Assembly: GCA_963971305.1 (NCBI GenBank) | Contig: OZ020304.1 | Coordinates: 76,880,355-76,944,354, forward strand | Direction: 5' to 3' | DNA from: Arcuatula senhousia | Lineage: Eukaryota; Mollusca; Bivalvia; Mytilida; Mytilidae | DNA: 64,000 nt | Part shown: piece by piece, positions 23,501 to 35,677 of the stretch | Numbering within the stretch: position 1 is the first letter of the stretch | How the letters are laid out: each line of letters begins with the position of its first letter | Notes under the pieces: model-generated | What the model was told of the DNA's origin: nothing | Databases searched by the model: none | The model's input: the letters and a program-made list of their open reading frames with translations, nothing else | Program-made: the position numbers and the translations under genes

Positions 23501-26500
23501 CACCATGGAAATGGACTTTGCACCATGGGGCCTATGGGTCCCAGGGATGGTCCAAGTCTATCGAAATTTTGTATGTGGGTCCATATGAGTTAGGCCTAAC
23601 ATTCTAAATAGGTCCGGGATCCAATGAATCACTGTCAAAAAAAAAATTCGAATCCTCATGCATTTCATGTATAACATGACTTGATTTAGAAATGTTACAC
23701 CATGGAAACGGACTTTGCACCACGGGGCCTATGGGTCCCAGGGATGGTCCAAGTCTATCGAAATTGTGTATGTGGGTCCATATGAGTTAGGCCTAACAAT
23801 CTAAATAGGTCCGGGATCCAATGAATCACTGTCAAAAAAAATTCGAATCCTCATGCATTTCATGTATAACATGACTTGATTTAGAAATGTTGCACCATGG
23901 AAACGGACTTTGCACCACGGGGCCTATGGGTCCCAGGGATGGTCCAAGTCTATCGAAATTGTGTATGTGGGTCCATATGAGTTAGGCCTAACATCTAAAT
24001 AAGACCGGGATCCAATGGATCACTGTCAAAAAAAAAAATTCGAATCCTCATGCATTTCATGTATAACATGACTTGATGTAGAAATGTTGCACCATGGAAA
24101 TGGACTTTGCACCACGGGGCCTATGGGTCCCAGGGATGGTCCAAGTCTATCGAAATTGTGTATGTGGGTCCATATGAGTTAGGCCTAACATCTAAATAAG
24201 ACCGGGATCCAATGGATCACTGTCAAAAAAAAAAATTCGAATCCTCATGCATTTCATGTATAACATGACTTGATGTAGAAATGTTGCACCATGGAAATGG
24301 ACTTTGCACCACGGGGCCTATGGGTCCCAGGGATGGTCCAAGTCTATCGAAATTGTGTATGTGGGTCCATATGAGTTAGGCCTAACATTCTAAATAGGTC
24401 CGGGATCCAATGAATCACTGTCAAAAAAAAATTCGAATCCTCATGCATTTCATGTATAACATGACTTGATTTAGAAATGTTGCACCATGGAAACGGACTT
24501 TGCACCACGGGGCCTATGGGTCCCAGGGATGGTCCAAGTCTATCGAAATTGTGTATGTGGGTCCATATGAGTTAGGCCTAACAATCTAAATAGGTCCGGG
24601 ATCCAATGAATCACTGTCAAAAAAAAATTCGAATCCTCATGCATTTCATGTATAACATGACTTGATTTAGAAATGTTGCACCATGGAAACGGACTTTGCA
24701 CCACGGGGCCTATGGGTCCCAGGGATGGTCCAAGTCTATCGAAATTGTGTATGTGGGTCCATATGAGTTAGGCCTAACATCTAAATAAGACCGGGATCCA
24801 ATGGATCACTGTCAAAAAAAAAATTCGAATCCTCATGCATTTCATGTATAACATGACTTGATGTAGAAATGTTGCACCATGGAAATGGACTTTGCACCAC
24901 GGGGCCTATGGGTCCCAGGGATGGTCCAAGTCTATCGAAATTGTGTATGTGGGTCCATATGAGTTAGGCCTAACATCTAAATAAGACCGGGATCCAATGG
25001 ATCACTGTCCAAAAAAAAAATTCGAATCCTCATGCATTTCATGTATAACATGACTTGATGTAGAAATGTTGCACCATGGAAATGGACTTTGCACCACGGG
25101 GCCTATGGGTCCCAGGGATGGTCCAAGTCTATCGAAATTGTGTATGTGGGTCCATATGAGTTAGGCCTAACATTCTAAATAGGTCCGGGATCCAATGAAT
25201 CACTGTCAAAAAAAAATTCGAATCCTCATGCATTTCATGTATAACATGACTTGATTTAGAAATGTTGCACCATGGAAACGGACTTTGCACCACGGGGCCT
25301 ATGGGTCCCAGGGATGGTCCAAGTCTATCGAAATTGTGTATGTGGGTCCATATGAGTTAGGCCTAACAATCTAAATAGGTCCGGGATCCAATGAATCACT
25401 GTCAAAAAAAAATTCGAATCCTCATGCATTTCATGTATAACATGACTTGATTTAGAAATGTTGCACCATGGAAACGGACTTTGCACCACGGGGCCTATGG
25501 GTCCCAGGGATGGTCCAAGTCTATCGAAATTGTGTATGTGGGTCCATATGAGTTAGGCCTAACATCTAAATAAGACCGGGATCCAATGGATCACTGTCAA
25601 AAAAAAAATTCGAATCCTCATGCATTTCATGTATAACATGACTTGATGTAGAAATGTTGCACCATGGAAATGGACTTTGCACCACGGGGCCTATGGGTCC
25701 CAGGGATGGTCCAAGTCTATCGAAATTGTGTATGTGGGTCCATATGAGTTAGGCCTAACATCTAAATAAGACCGGGATCCAATGGATCACTGTCCAAAAA
25801 AAAAATTCGAATCCTCATGCATTTCATGTATAACATGACTTGATGTAGAAATGTTGCACCATGGAAATGGACTTTGCACCACGGGGCCTATGGGTCCCAG
25901 GGATGGTCCAAGTCTATCGAAATTGTGTATGTGGGTCCATATGAGTTAGGCCTAACATTCTAAATAGGTCCGGGATCCAATGAATCACTGTCAAAAAAAA
26001 ATTCGAATCCTCATGCATTTCATGTATAACATGACTTGATTTAGAAATGTTGCACCATGGAAACGGACTTTGCACCACGGGGCCTATGGGTCCCAGGGAT
26101 GGTCCAAGTCTATCGAAATTGTGTATGTGGGTCCATATGAGTTAGGCCTAACAATCTAAATAGGTCCGGGATCCAATGAATCACTGTCAAAAAAAAATTC
26201 GAATCCTCATGCATTTCATGTATAACATGACTTGATTTAGAAATGTTGCACCATGGAAACGGACTTTGCACCACGGGGCCTATGGGTCCCAGGGATGGTC
26301 CAAGTCTATCGAAATTGTGTATGTGGGTCCATATGAGTTAGGCCTAACATCTAAATAAGACCGGGATCCAATGGATCACTGTCAAAAAAAAAAATTCGAA
26401 TCCTCATGCATTTCATGTATAACATGACTTGATGTAGAAATGTTGCACCATGGAAATGGACTTTGCACCACGGGGCCTATGGGTCCCAGGGATGGTCCAA

Positions 26501-27645
26501 GTCTATCGAAATTGTGTATGTGGGTCCATATGAGTTAGGCCTAACATCTAAATAAGACCGGGATCCAATGGATCACTGTCAAAAAAAAAAATTCGAATCC
26601 TCATGCATTTCATGTATAACATGACTTGATGTAGAAATGTTGCACCATGGAAATGGACTTTGCACCACGGGGCCTATGGGTCCCAGGGATGGTCCAAGTC
26701 TATCGAAATTGTGTATGTGGGTCCATATGAGTTAGGCCTAACATTCTAAATAGGTCCGGGATCCAATGAATCACTGTCAAAAAAAAATTCGAATCCTCAT
26801 GCATTTCATGTATAACATGACTTGATTTAGAAATGTTGCACCATGGAAACGGACTTTGCACCACGGGGCCTATGGGTCCCAGGGATGGTCCAAGTCTATC
26901 GAAATTGTGTATGTGGGTCCATATGAGTTAGGCCTAACAATCTAAATAGGTCCGGGATCCAATGAATCACTGTCCAAAAAAAATTCGAATCCTCATGCAT
27001 TTCATGTATAACATGACTTGATTTAGAAATGTTGCACCATGGAAACGGACTTTGCACCACGGGGCCTATGGGTCCCAGGGATGGTCCAAGTCTATCGAAA
27101 TTGTGTATGTGGGTCCATATGAGTTAGGCCTAACATCTAAATAAGACCGGGATCCAATGGATCACTGTCAAAAAAAAAAATTCGAATCCTCATGCATTTC
27201 ATGTATAACATGACTTGATGTAGAAATGTTGCACCATGGAAATGGACTTTGCACCACGGGGCCTATGGGTCCCAGGGATGGTCCAAGTCTATCGAAATTG
27301 TGTATGTGGGTCCATATGAGTTAGGCCTAACATCTAAATAAGACCGGGATCCAATGGATCACTGTCAAAAAAAAAAATTCGAATCCTCATGCATTTCATG
27401 TATAACATGACTTGATGTAGAAATGTTGCACCATGGAAATGGACTTTGCACCACGGGGCCTATGGGTCCCAGGGATGGTCCAAGTCTATCGAAATTGTGT
27501 ATGTGGGTCCATATGAGTTAGGCCTAACATCTAAATAAGACCGGGATCCAATGGATCACTGTCAAAAAAAAAATTCGAATCCTCATGCATTTCATGTATA
27601 ACATGACTTGATGTAGAAATGTTGCACCATGGAAACGGACTTTGT
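20578..27645 (+). repeat. satellite with nine 785-bp higher-order repeats (4 x ~196 bp)
   Basis: 36 monomers of 195-197 bp, phased on ACCACGGGGCC. Higher-order units start at 20578, 21364, 22149, 22933, 23719, 24504, 25289, 26074 and 26860 (784-786 bp each). Monomer types run A-B-B-C: A has AACAATCTAAATAGG, B has AACATCTAAATAAGACC with GGATCACTG and GATGTAG, C has AACATTCTAAATAGG. The last unit has B in place of C. Length changes are almost entirely in one A-homopolymer per monomer. Each monomer carries BamHI (GGATCC), NcoI (CCATGG), NsiI (ATGCAT) and TTCGAA sites. No coding frame. Near-identity of units implies recent homogenisation. Confidence 0.95.
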
Positions 27646-28380
27646 ACCACGGGGCCTATGGGTCCCAGGGATGGTTCAAGTCTATCGAAATTATGTATGT
27701 GGATCCATATGAGTAAGGCCTTATTTCTATACAGGTCCAGGATCCAATGGATCACTGTCAAATAAAAAAATTCGAACCCTCATGCATTTCATGTATAACA
27801 TGACTTTATATAGAAATCTTGCACCACCATGGAAAGGGACTTTGCACCACGGGGCCTATGGATCCCAGGGATGGTTCAAGTCTATCGAAATTGTGTATGT
27901 GGGTCCATATGAGTTAGGCCTAACATTCTAAATAGGTCCGGGATCCATTGGATCATTTTATAGTTGTCAAAAAAAATTCGAACCCTCATACATTTCATGT
28001 ATAACATGACTTTATATAGAAATGTTGCACCATGGAAACGGACTTTGTACCACGGGGCCTATGGGTCCCAGGGATGGTCCAAGTCTATCGAAATTGTGTA
28101 TGTGGGTCCATATCAGCTAGGCCTGACATTCTAAACAGGTCCGGGATCCAATGGACCACTGTAAAAAAAAAATCGAACCCTCGTATATAACATGAGTTAA
28201 TATAGAAATCTTGCAACGTAAAAATGACCTACCACCACGGGGCCTTTCTGGGTCCTGTGTCCTTTGGATCACTGTTTTTAGATTAAAACTCCGTTTATTT
28301 ATGATTTATATGAAAATCCTGTATACACAAAAAAAACGGACCTAACACCACGGGTCCCGTGGGGCCTATTGTCCTCAATA
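27646..28380 (+). repeat. diverged edge monomers of the satellite
   Basis: Phase markers at 27646, 27846, 28049, 28234 and 28347 show the same monomer with rising divergence and shortening away from the homogeneous block, the usual decay at an array edge. The left edge at 20578 is abrupt by contrast. Confidence 0.85.
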
Positions 28381-28722
28381 ATGGTCACAAAAACGAACCA
28401 AGCATTATATTGCCCTTGGCCCAAGAGTTGATTAAATTCTTTTTAAATAGATGTATATCGTTATTAGTCAGGATTGACCTGTAAGATCTTAGTCTTATTC
28501 GTTACATGTTCATGTACACGGAAAAGAAGTTCTTTTATTTACAAAGTACTTTTTGAACTATTACCGCTCCCTTCTTACCAAGAAATTCACGTTTAGTGTT
28601 GTAAACTAAACGGAACAACTCAACAGTTTAAACGAGCTGTTTGTATTGGGTAATTGCATTAAAATTGCTTTCTTTTAAATCCCTGCTATTTTATATAAAA
28701 TATCCTTTCTTTTAGTGTAAAA
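28381..28722. other. spacer, nothing recognised
   Basis: AT-rich with no frame or repeat that I can name. Confidence 0.4.
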
Positions 28723-28910
28723 CTAGGAAACTGCGAACTGCAGCTTACAAATATATACCCAACGCACCCCACGAATTGACCAGATTTTTAATGGAAGTTG
28801 CACATCTACATTAAGTCGCAAACATTCTATGAAATTTCATGAAAATCCATTGAGTAATTTAGTAGGAGTTGTGGATAAGTTATTGGTTCCCTCTTGTAAT
28901 CAAACGGATA
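28723..28910 (-). mobile_element. Helitron-like element fragment
   Basis: - strand CTAG (28723-28726) followed by T, preceded by a degenerate hairpin and a single core unit (ATGAAAATCCAT, GTAGGAGTTGTGGATAAG) like the element at 6814-7775. Decayed to about 190 bp. Confidence 0.5.
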
Positions 28911-30190
28911 TAATGCTAAAATTTTTGGTTTATCATTTTGCTCTTAAAAATCTTGAAATTTTCATCCAGAGTTAGATTGTTTCTTTCAAAGCAAAACGCG
29001 CATCAGATGCAGTTTAAAATGTTTGCCAGACAATTTGATATAGTTTTGTCTCTTCATGCCCTTTTTGCTTTCTTTTTCTATACTGGTTTCCCACATTATA
29101 AATTGAATTCCTTCTGAAGGACCTTTATCATCAAAGGCTTTTTTGTCTGCGAAAGTAGAAGGGCATATCTTATGCATATCTTATGCATGGTGTTCTGGTC
29201 TGTCCGTTGGTCCGTCCGTTCCAAATCAGGTTATACCAACAGGTTGAAGCTATTTTTCCATAAAGGAAATATGATATTATCGCAAAATCTTTTTAGAAAA
29301 ACGGTAGCTGTATGAATGATATTTGTTATAGTTTCTTTAAACCAATAAACCAATCAAGAACCTTCGCACGCAATCATATTAGCATAAAAAGTATTTATTA
29401 CATATTATGCCCACTACATGTAATCGACTTTACGGTTCAAAGGCTGGTTGCATGGGAGGGCATCATGTCTTCATTTAATTTGGACACATCATTATTTTAG
29501 CTCACTTGGACAAAGGTCATGTGATATATTGCTATCACTTGGCATCCGTCGTCCGTCGTCTGTCGTCTTTTCAACTTTCAAAACTTTGTTTCTTTAAAAC
29601 CGATTGACGAAGTGCAACCAACTTGGTATGCTTGTTATTTGTGGTGGCGTTTACAAAACTATCGTTTTTGATGTTTGATTCAACAAAAAACATGGTCGCC
29701 ATCGCTAAAATATCTAATTGTGGTAGAATCACCTTTAAAGATTTATAACTTAATTAATATGACAGATAGAACAAATCTGATGCCTCTATGGTTCTTTTGA
29801 GTCGAAGTTGTCAGGTAATTCCTTTAAGACGTAATGGCCCTTTTAGTTTAAAATCACGATTTTTATGTTTTTGCCTTATATAATTATAATGGAAACTTTT
29901 GCAGATAGAGGGAAGCTGTTTCTTGCTTAAATGTTCAGCAATGGTTCGAAGTTGTCAGATGACCCCTGTAAGGGGCTATGGCCAAAGAAGGGTTTTGGCT
30001 CATAGAATGAATTCCATTACAGACAGACGGATGTCCAGTTTGAGAAATTCTTAAAATAAAAAAAAAACCTCTCCATTTGATGGAAGTTTTCGGATGACCT
30101 GGACCGAAGCTCTACAAAAGTATTCATTGGGTCGAAGATGTCAGCTGACCCCTTATAGTGGTTTTCTCTCTCCATATGTCAAAAATAGCG
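28911..30190. repeat. decayed tandem-core repeat DNA
   Basis: From about 29500 it has TTAGCTCACTTGGACAAAGG and a CATCCGTCGTCCGTCGTC run, then diverged units with GAAGTTGTCAG(A/G)T and GGCTATGGCC-type phrases. Similar phrases return at 30620-31060. 28911-29500 holds nothing I recognise. Confidence 0.4.
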
Positions 30191-30588
30191 TTTTATGCCC
30201 CCGCGAGGACATGTCGGGGGCATTAAGTTTTACTTAATCCGTATGTCCAACTGTCCGAACAAATTTCCGTCAAGCTTTTCTCAGGAACCGTACATGGGAA
30301 TAATTTGAAACTTGGTAGGATGGTTCAGTATGACAAACTGTACGTCCTAAGCCACTTTCAGACCTATCGGACTTTTACTTCCTGTTAAGGGTAGGGCCGA
30401 TATGAAATCTATGAAAAATACTTGAAAATTTCTGTCAAGCTTTTCGCAGAAGAATGATTTGAAACTTTGTAGGATTGTTCAGTATGACAATCTGTATGTC
30501 CTAAGCAACTTTCAGACCTGTGAGACTTCCACTTTCTGTTTGGGGCCTAGCGGGGGCATTTGTGTCCCATGGACACATTCCTTCTTTA
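30191..30588 (+). mobile_element. tandem-core element, copy 1 of an inverted pair
   Basis: Starts TTTTATGCCCCCGCGAGG with a GCCCCCG...CGGGGGC hairpin. It has two core units (CAGTATGACAAACTGTACGT; CAGTATGACAATCTGTATGT) and ends GTGTCCCATGGACAC plus ATTCCTTCTTT. The same element lies inverted at 32150-32531. The terminal hairpin fits a rolling-circle-type end, but there is no CTRR. Confidence 0.7.
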
Positions 30589-31539
30589 TATTTCATGTTT
30601 TTGTCCTATAGAATGAACATTATTGTGGACTAGGGAGAAAAGCTGTTGCTTTCTTAAACCTTTAGCTCACTGCACTTTACAAAAGTCTCCATTTAGCCGA
30701 AGATGTCTGGTGGCTCCTTAAAGTTAAAATGTTACTTGCTTAAACATTCAGCTTATTAAGCTCTACAAAAGTCAGTATTGGGTAAAATTGTCATTCTTCA
30801 GAATGACCTTAAGATTCAGGCTCCTAGGAGCCTCTTATCAAGGGTTGCGGTCCTTAATTCGGAAAATTATCGTGTTTTTGACTAACAGCATAAAAAAATG
30901 ATTGCTGATAAAGAAAAGGTTTTGAATTATTAATGTTCAGCTAAAGCACTATAAAAGTGTCCATCGGGTCATAGTTGTCAGATGATATCTTTTTGGGGTT
31001 ATGGCCCTAAAAATGTCAAACACAGTTTTTGTTTGTCTTTGCATTATAATTTAAAAACTAGTGCAGATTATTGCATCAAAGCTCTGTGACAATCGTGATG
31101 GTAATATTTTTTTTCAAATAAATTTAAAGTGGATTTTTATACCCCGCTTTGAAGATGAATGGGGTTTACTGGTTTATCTCTGTCCTTCCGTTCCCATCGT
31201 CCGTCTACAACATAACTTTCTTAACAGTTGTCTCAACAACTACAAATCACAATTGCTTGAAATTTTAATATTTGGCTTCAGCATGAGGTCCTTTATCGCA
31301 AGAACAAAATTAGGTCTGTCTTACATATACTTTCTGTTAAGACTTTGAGAATTTTCAACACTATTGGTCAATTGTTTAAAATGTTCGTAACACATGGTAA
31401 CAGTTTTATCGGAAACTATTCATCACAGGAACATGATATTTGGTATATGACGTATTGCAAGTATCAAAAGTAGGTCCACATGTCAGATATCTACTTCCTG
31501 TTCACTGAAAAAGTTAATACTGGGGATAGCGGTGAAACA
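30589..31539. repeat. decayed repeat DNA
   Basis: Diverged units with CTACAAAAGT and GATGTC(T/A)G-type phrases run to about 31060. From 31140 comes a TATACCCCGCTTTGAAG-start segment with CTTCCTG motifs, resembling yet another tandem-core family. No gene was seen. Confidence 0.35.
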
Positions 31540-31672
31540 TGTTTTCTCTGCGAAAGTTCCGACCGCGGGTCTTCTCGGGGATAATATGCTTTCCTCGCGG
31601 AAATATTGTCCGCGGGTGTTCTAGGGGTGACGATGCTTTCCAAGCGGAAACCTTGTCCGCAGGTCTTTTTGT
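31540..31672. repeat. GC-rich ~47-bp tandem repeat, about 3 copies
   Basis: Units start near 31542, 31589 and 31636, each with a GCGGAAA-like and a TTGTCCGCGGGT-like segment. It is distinctly richer in CG than its surroundings. Confidence 0.65.
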
Positions 31673-32149
31673 ATAACATCTTGAGTACTTTTCAGGAAGT
31701 AAACGAGAAGCAACTTCCGACAGCTAGACTGAACAATATGTATCCATATCTAAGCATGCGTTAAAAAAGTGCATGCAGAACATGAATATTAGCTCCTTAA
31801 ATATTGTAGATGTATAGATTTTGTTTACTTAACATATTATATAGATGCATGCTAGAGAAATGTAACCTTATTTTTGACAAATTGCAAACGAAAGTTTTGG
31901 CGTTTTTAGCATTGTGGGTGGACCGACAGACAGACAGTCTCTTTGACAAGGAGAAAATTATAGGGATGCTGCATTTTTGTGTGAGGTCTTTTGCTGTTGG
32001 TCCTAAAGAAAACTGCAACCTAAATGCTTAAAGTATTGAGATGTAGAATAAATGCCGATGAAACATCATCTTTTAACATAGTAATTTTACAATTCACAAA
32101 AAGGATGAGTTGCGATAAGCCTCTTAGCCTACCATAGAAAAATAAAAAT
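31673..32149. other. spacer, nothing recognised
   Basis: Short overlapping frames occur on both strands (31797-32031), but there is no recognisable protein and no repeat that I can name. Confidence 0.35.
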
Positions 32150-32531
32150 AAAGAAGGAATGTGTCCATGGGACACGGATGCCCCCGCTGGCCCAAAACAG
32201 GAAGTAGAAGTCCGACAGGTCTGAAGGTCGCTTAGAACGTACAGTTTGTCATGCTGAACGATCCTTCCAAGTTTTAAATCATTCTCATGTACGGTTCCGA
32301 GAAAAGCTTGACGGAAATTTTCATAGTCATGTTTACATATTTTCATATCGGCCTTGGTCCCAAACAAGGAAGTAGATGTCCGACAGGTCTGAAAATTGCT
32401 TAGGACGTACAGTTTGTCATACTGAACCATCCTACCAAGTTTGAGAAAAGCTTGACGGAAATTCGTACGGACGGACATGAGTAAAACTTAATGCCCCCCC
32501 CCCCCCGACATGTCGTCGCGGGGGCATAAAA
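32150..32531 (-). mobile_element. tandem-core element, copy 2 of an inverted pair
   Basis: Reverse-oriented copy of 30191-30588: AAAGAAGGAATGTGTCC at the left, two core units, and a poly-C run leading to GACATGTCG and GGGGGCATAAAA at the right end. The pair can fold around 1.6 kb of spacer. Confidence 0.72.
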
Positions 32532-33121
32532 ATAGTAGGTGAATAGTGTCACCAAATGTCTCGTATTAAATTTGAATGCTTGTATTTTTATACAATTGAC
32601 AAAGTCGACTGTAGTATATACTTTATTCTACTTTATAGAAAATGATGCTTAAAAACCCGAAACAAAATGTTTTAACATTGAGCCGAACGGAAAGTGAAGT
32701 AAAAGAGTGTTGTATATCATTTCCAGAAGCAAGGTCTTGCATAGGCGGAACAAACTCCATATTTTTTTTCAAAAGCGTGCATTACTAAAACATGAAAACA
32801 CGTTTTTTTTTTGTGAAAGCTGCAAGACATACTGAAAAATTAAAAAGTCTTTAAGACTTTACTTTTTACCTCTTAGTCAATAGCTAATAATATCTAAAAT
32901 TCCTTTCGTTTTTTAACGCATAATAAATAATTTCAAGTTCAAAATTATCATGTAAAACAAAAAAGATTCTTCTAGTGTTAAAACACCTTATCGCCCGACT
33001 GTTGTGTTATTCTTTTGGACTTTATGTAAAAAAATAGATATAGCAGATATAATGCCAAGCTCTGTATTCTAGTAATTCATCACACAATTTCATTTTTATA
33101 AAGGTTTTATCTTTAGCAGAG
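32532..33121. other. AT-rich spacer, nothing recognised
   Basis: No frame or clear repeat. Confidence 0.4.
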
Positions 33122-33275
33122 GCGCTTGGGTCCAGGATTTTTTTTTTAATATAATAACGTGTATAGAAAAATTTTCATCTCCTCTATCTATATACTATTT
33201 CCACATAGTATATAGAGGAGATGAATTCTTTTATATACATGTTATTATATTTAAAAAAATCCTGGACTCAGGCGC
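33122..33275. mobile_element. short fold-back element (154 bp)
   Basis: Ends GCGCTTGGGTCCAGG and CCTGGACTCAGGCGC are inverted copies with two mismatches. The inner arms (CATCTCCTCTAT and ATAGAGGAGATG) extend the stem almost to a small loop near 33196. Confidence 0.7.
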
Positions 33276-33327
33276 GGAAAGGCGCCTGTGATCTTTAGTA
33301 TTTTTTCTTATTCAAAATAAAGATTTG

Positions 33328-35532
33328 TACGGAAGCCCTGGAGGGACATTTTGAGTTAAGAGTTAGGAGTTAAGAATTAGGAGTTACAACTTACTACTTA
33401 GCACTTATTTCTTATGATTATTTGTTTTTTCTTAACACTTTTTCAGGTCTGGATTTTGCAACTTGGGGGGGGGGGGTTGCTACATTGGAACAATATCGTC
33501 TTTTTGCTTGGTCCTACGTACATTAAAGTTTACGCGTAGGCTTTAAGCACTTTTCTCTGAAGCTGAAAATATAACGATCATAAGACCTTTTATACTGGTG
33601 TGCCAACACTCGTACACAAGTATAGCCCTAGCCTTTTAAATGATACTAAAAATTAGAATAGAAGGATATGGAGTACACATGAATGACACAGAATCCGTCC
33701 GTACATATTGATATGAACAAAAGCTAAAGAAACAGCACTTATATATCTTCCCAGCAATGATAGAACTTACACCTACATGCTGCAATATCTATGAGAATAT
33801 AGTCAACAGCAGTTGTGACTATATTTATGGCGTCTTAGACCACCTTTCCAGCAAGCTTTAGGCTCTATAAAAAGCAGCTCTTGCTGACCAAATTTTATTT
33901 TCTCGTTGATTAGAACTACATATCTGTATATCTTTTATCTATTATTTTGTTTGCGTATAAAAATTCTGACCTCACTATACAAATATTTCCTCATTCAGAC
34001 GAGTATGAATTTTAATATTTGTGGATTGTGGATATGAACACTATCTAAAACAGCAATGCACAAGTCATGTATTCTTATAAAAACACTATATTTTTATTAA
34101 TTATCGGTAACGTTTTGTTAAAATCTATAATTTTTATGAGGACAGTGAACCTCTTGGGGCCACCCGTTTTTTTTTTTATCCTCTTGCGAAGAAGCGGGGG
34201 TACCCCCTAAAAATATGCCTCTCAATCGACCATTCAACTTAAATATCAACATTAATTGAGACATATTTGTTATTACTTATTACTTATTTGTTATTACTTA
34301 TTTCTTATTTGTTATTACTTACTTGTTATTTCTTATTACTTATTTGTTATTTCTTATTTGTAAATGCTTATTACTTATTTGTTATTACTTATTACTTATT
34401 TGTTATTACTTAATACTTATTTGTTATTACTTATTTGTATAAAGTACTAACAAATATTAAATTTGATAGGTCGATTCGAGGTATACCCGCGTCTCGCATC
34501 CGGATCAAAGACGACCAGCCCATTTTTACCAGGCTCGCTGTTCTGATAAAAAGATCATAGATCTTAGCGGAAAGTTACCGATAATTAATAAATATAAAAT
34601 GCTAAACAACAATTAGTATTGAAGAAATGTTTTTATTTCAATTTTCTATAAGTAAACCTGTGTATTTTTTAGATAGTTTTCATATTAGGATTAGGGCTTT
34701 TGTTTATGTTGAACCCTGCAGCCTAGCAAAGTGGCGTATTTCCCCTTATTTAATGTTACATGTGTATATACATGTATTAAAATTGATACTCGTCTGTATA
34801 TATAAATAGTTGTACAGTCACAATGAGATTAAGACTTTTTATACGCACACTGTCAAGAAATAGATAAAAATATATTCCTAGACACAGACCCTAACGCTTG
34901 TTAATTTTATTCACGAGAAAATATCATTTGATCACCAAAAGCTGCTTTTTATATAGCATATAGCAACCTTATAAGTTGGTTCAAGACGCCATATACATAG
35001 TCACAACTGCTGCTGACAGTATTCTCGTAGATATTTCAGCATGAGTTCGACTCCTGCTGTAGGAATGACCAAACATTTGTAGGTGTAAGTTCTTTATTGT
35101 TGGGAAGATAAATAAGTGCTGTTTCTTTTGCTTTTGTTCATATCAATATGTACGGACGGATTCTGTGTCATTCATGCCTACTCCATATCCTTCTATTTTT
35201 ATTTTTAGTACCATTCAAAAAGCTAGGGCTATACTTGTGTATGAGTGTTGGCACAACAGTATAAATTAAGGTCTTAATTACATTTTCAGCTTCAGAGAAA
35301 AGTGCTTAAAGCCTACGCGTACATGTAAACTTTAATGTACGTGGGACCAAGCTAAAAGACGATATTGTTCCAATGTAGCAACACCCCCCCCCTCCAAGTT
35401 GCAAAATCCAGACCTGAAAAAAGTGTTAAGGAAAAAAAAAACAAATAAGTCATAAGAAATAAGTGCTAAGTAGTAAGTTGTAACTCCTAATTCTTAACTC
35501 TTAACTCAAAATGTCCCTCCAGGGCTTCCGTA
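33328..35532. mobile_element. foldback DNA element with ~0.8-kb inverted arms
   Basis: The outer ends are perfect inverted copies of TACGGAAGCCCTGGAGGGAC. A 6-bp direct repeat GATTTG flanks the element (33322-33327 and 35533-35538), a target-site duplication. Left arm about 33328-34112 and right arm about 34573-35532 pair with small gaps; the inner marker TTATTAATTATCGGTAAC (34095-34112) matches GTTACCGATAATTAATAA (34575-34592). The right arm has an extra insertion. The centre holds a T/A-rich tandem tract. No transposase frame was recognised, so it is probably mobilised in trans. Confidence 0.85.
34260..34445. repeat. TTATTACTTATTTG-type tandem tract
   Basis: Irregular repeats of TTATTACTTATTTG and TTATTTCTTATTTG in the loop of the foldback element. 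Confidence 0.85.
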
Positions 35533-35677
35533 GATTTGCATGAAAAATTAATCTATTCTTATATTACACTTGTGCATCTTGTTCTTTTGCACAACTACAA
35601 AAGATTATTTATTTATGAAAGAACAAACTATTTAGCTGCAAAAAAAGTGTAAAGCTGTGCAACAAATATTTTGGCGT

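Noticed and set aside
20578..27645. Hammerhead ribozyme or retrozyme in the satellite monomer
   Set aside because: Tandem repeats with hammerheads are known in bivalves, so I looked for the CTGATGA and GAAA core on both strands of the monomer and did not find it.
27531..27761. Open frame in satellite edge
   Set aside because: It arises from the monomer sequence where a stop codon has mutated; no protein features.
32020..32478. 152-aa minus-strand frame
   Set aside because: It overlaps the tandem-core element at 32150-32531; the repeated peptide phrases simply reflect its two core units.
34260..34445. Telomere-like tract
   Set aside because: The motif is TTATTACTTATTTG-type, not TTAGGG, and lies in the loop of a foldback element.
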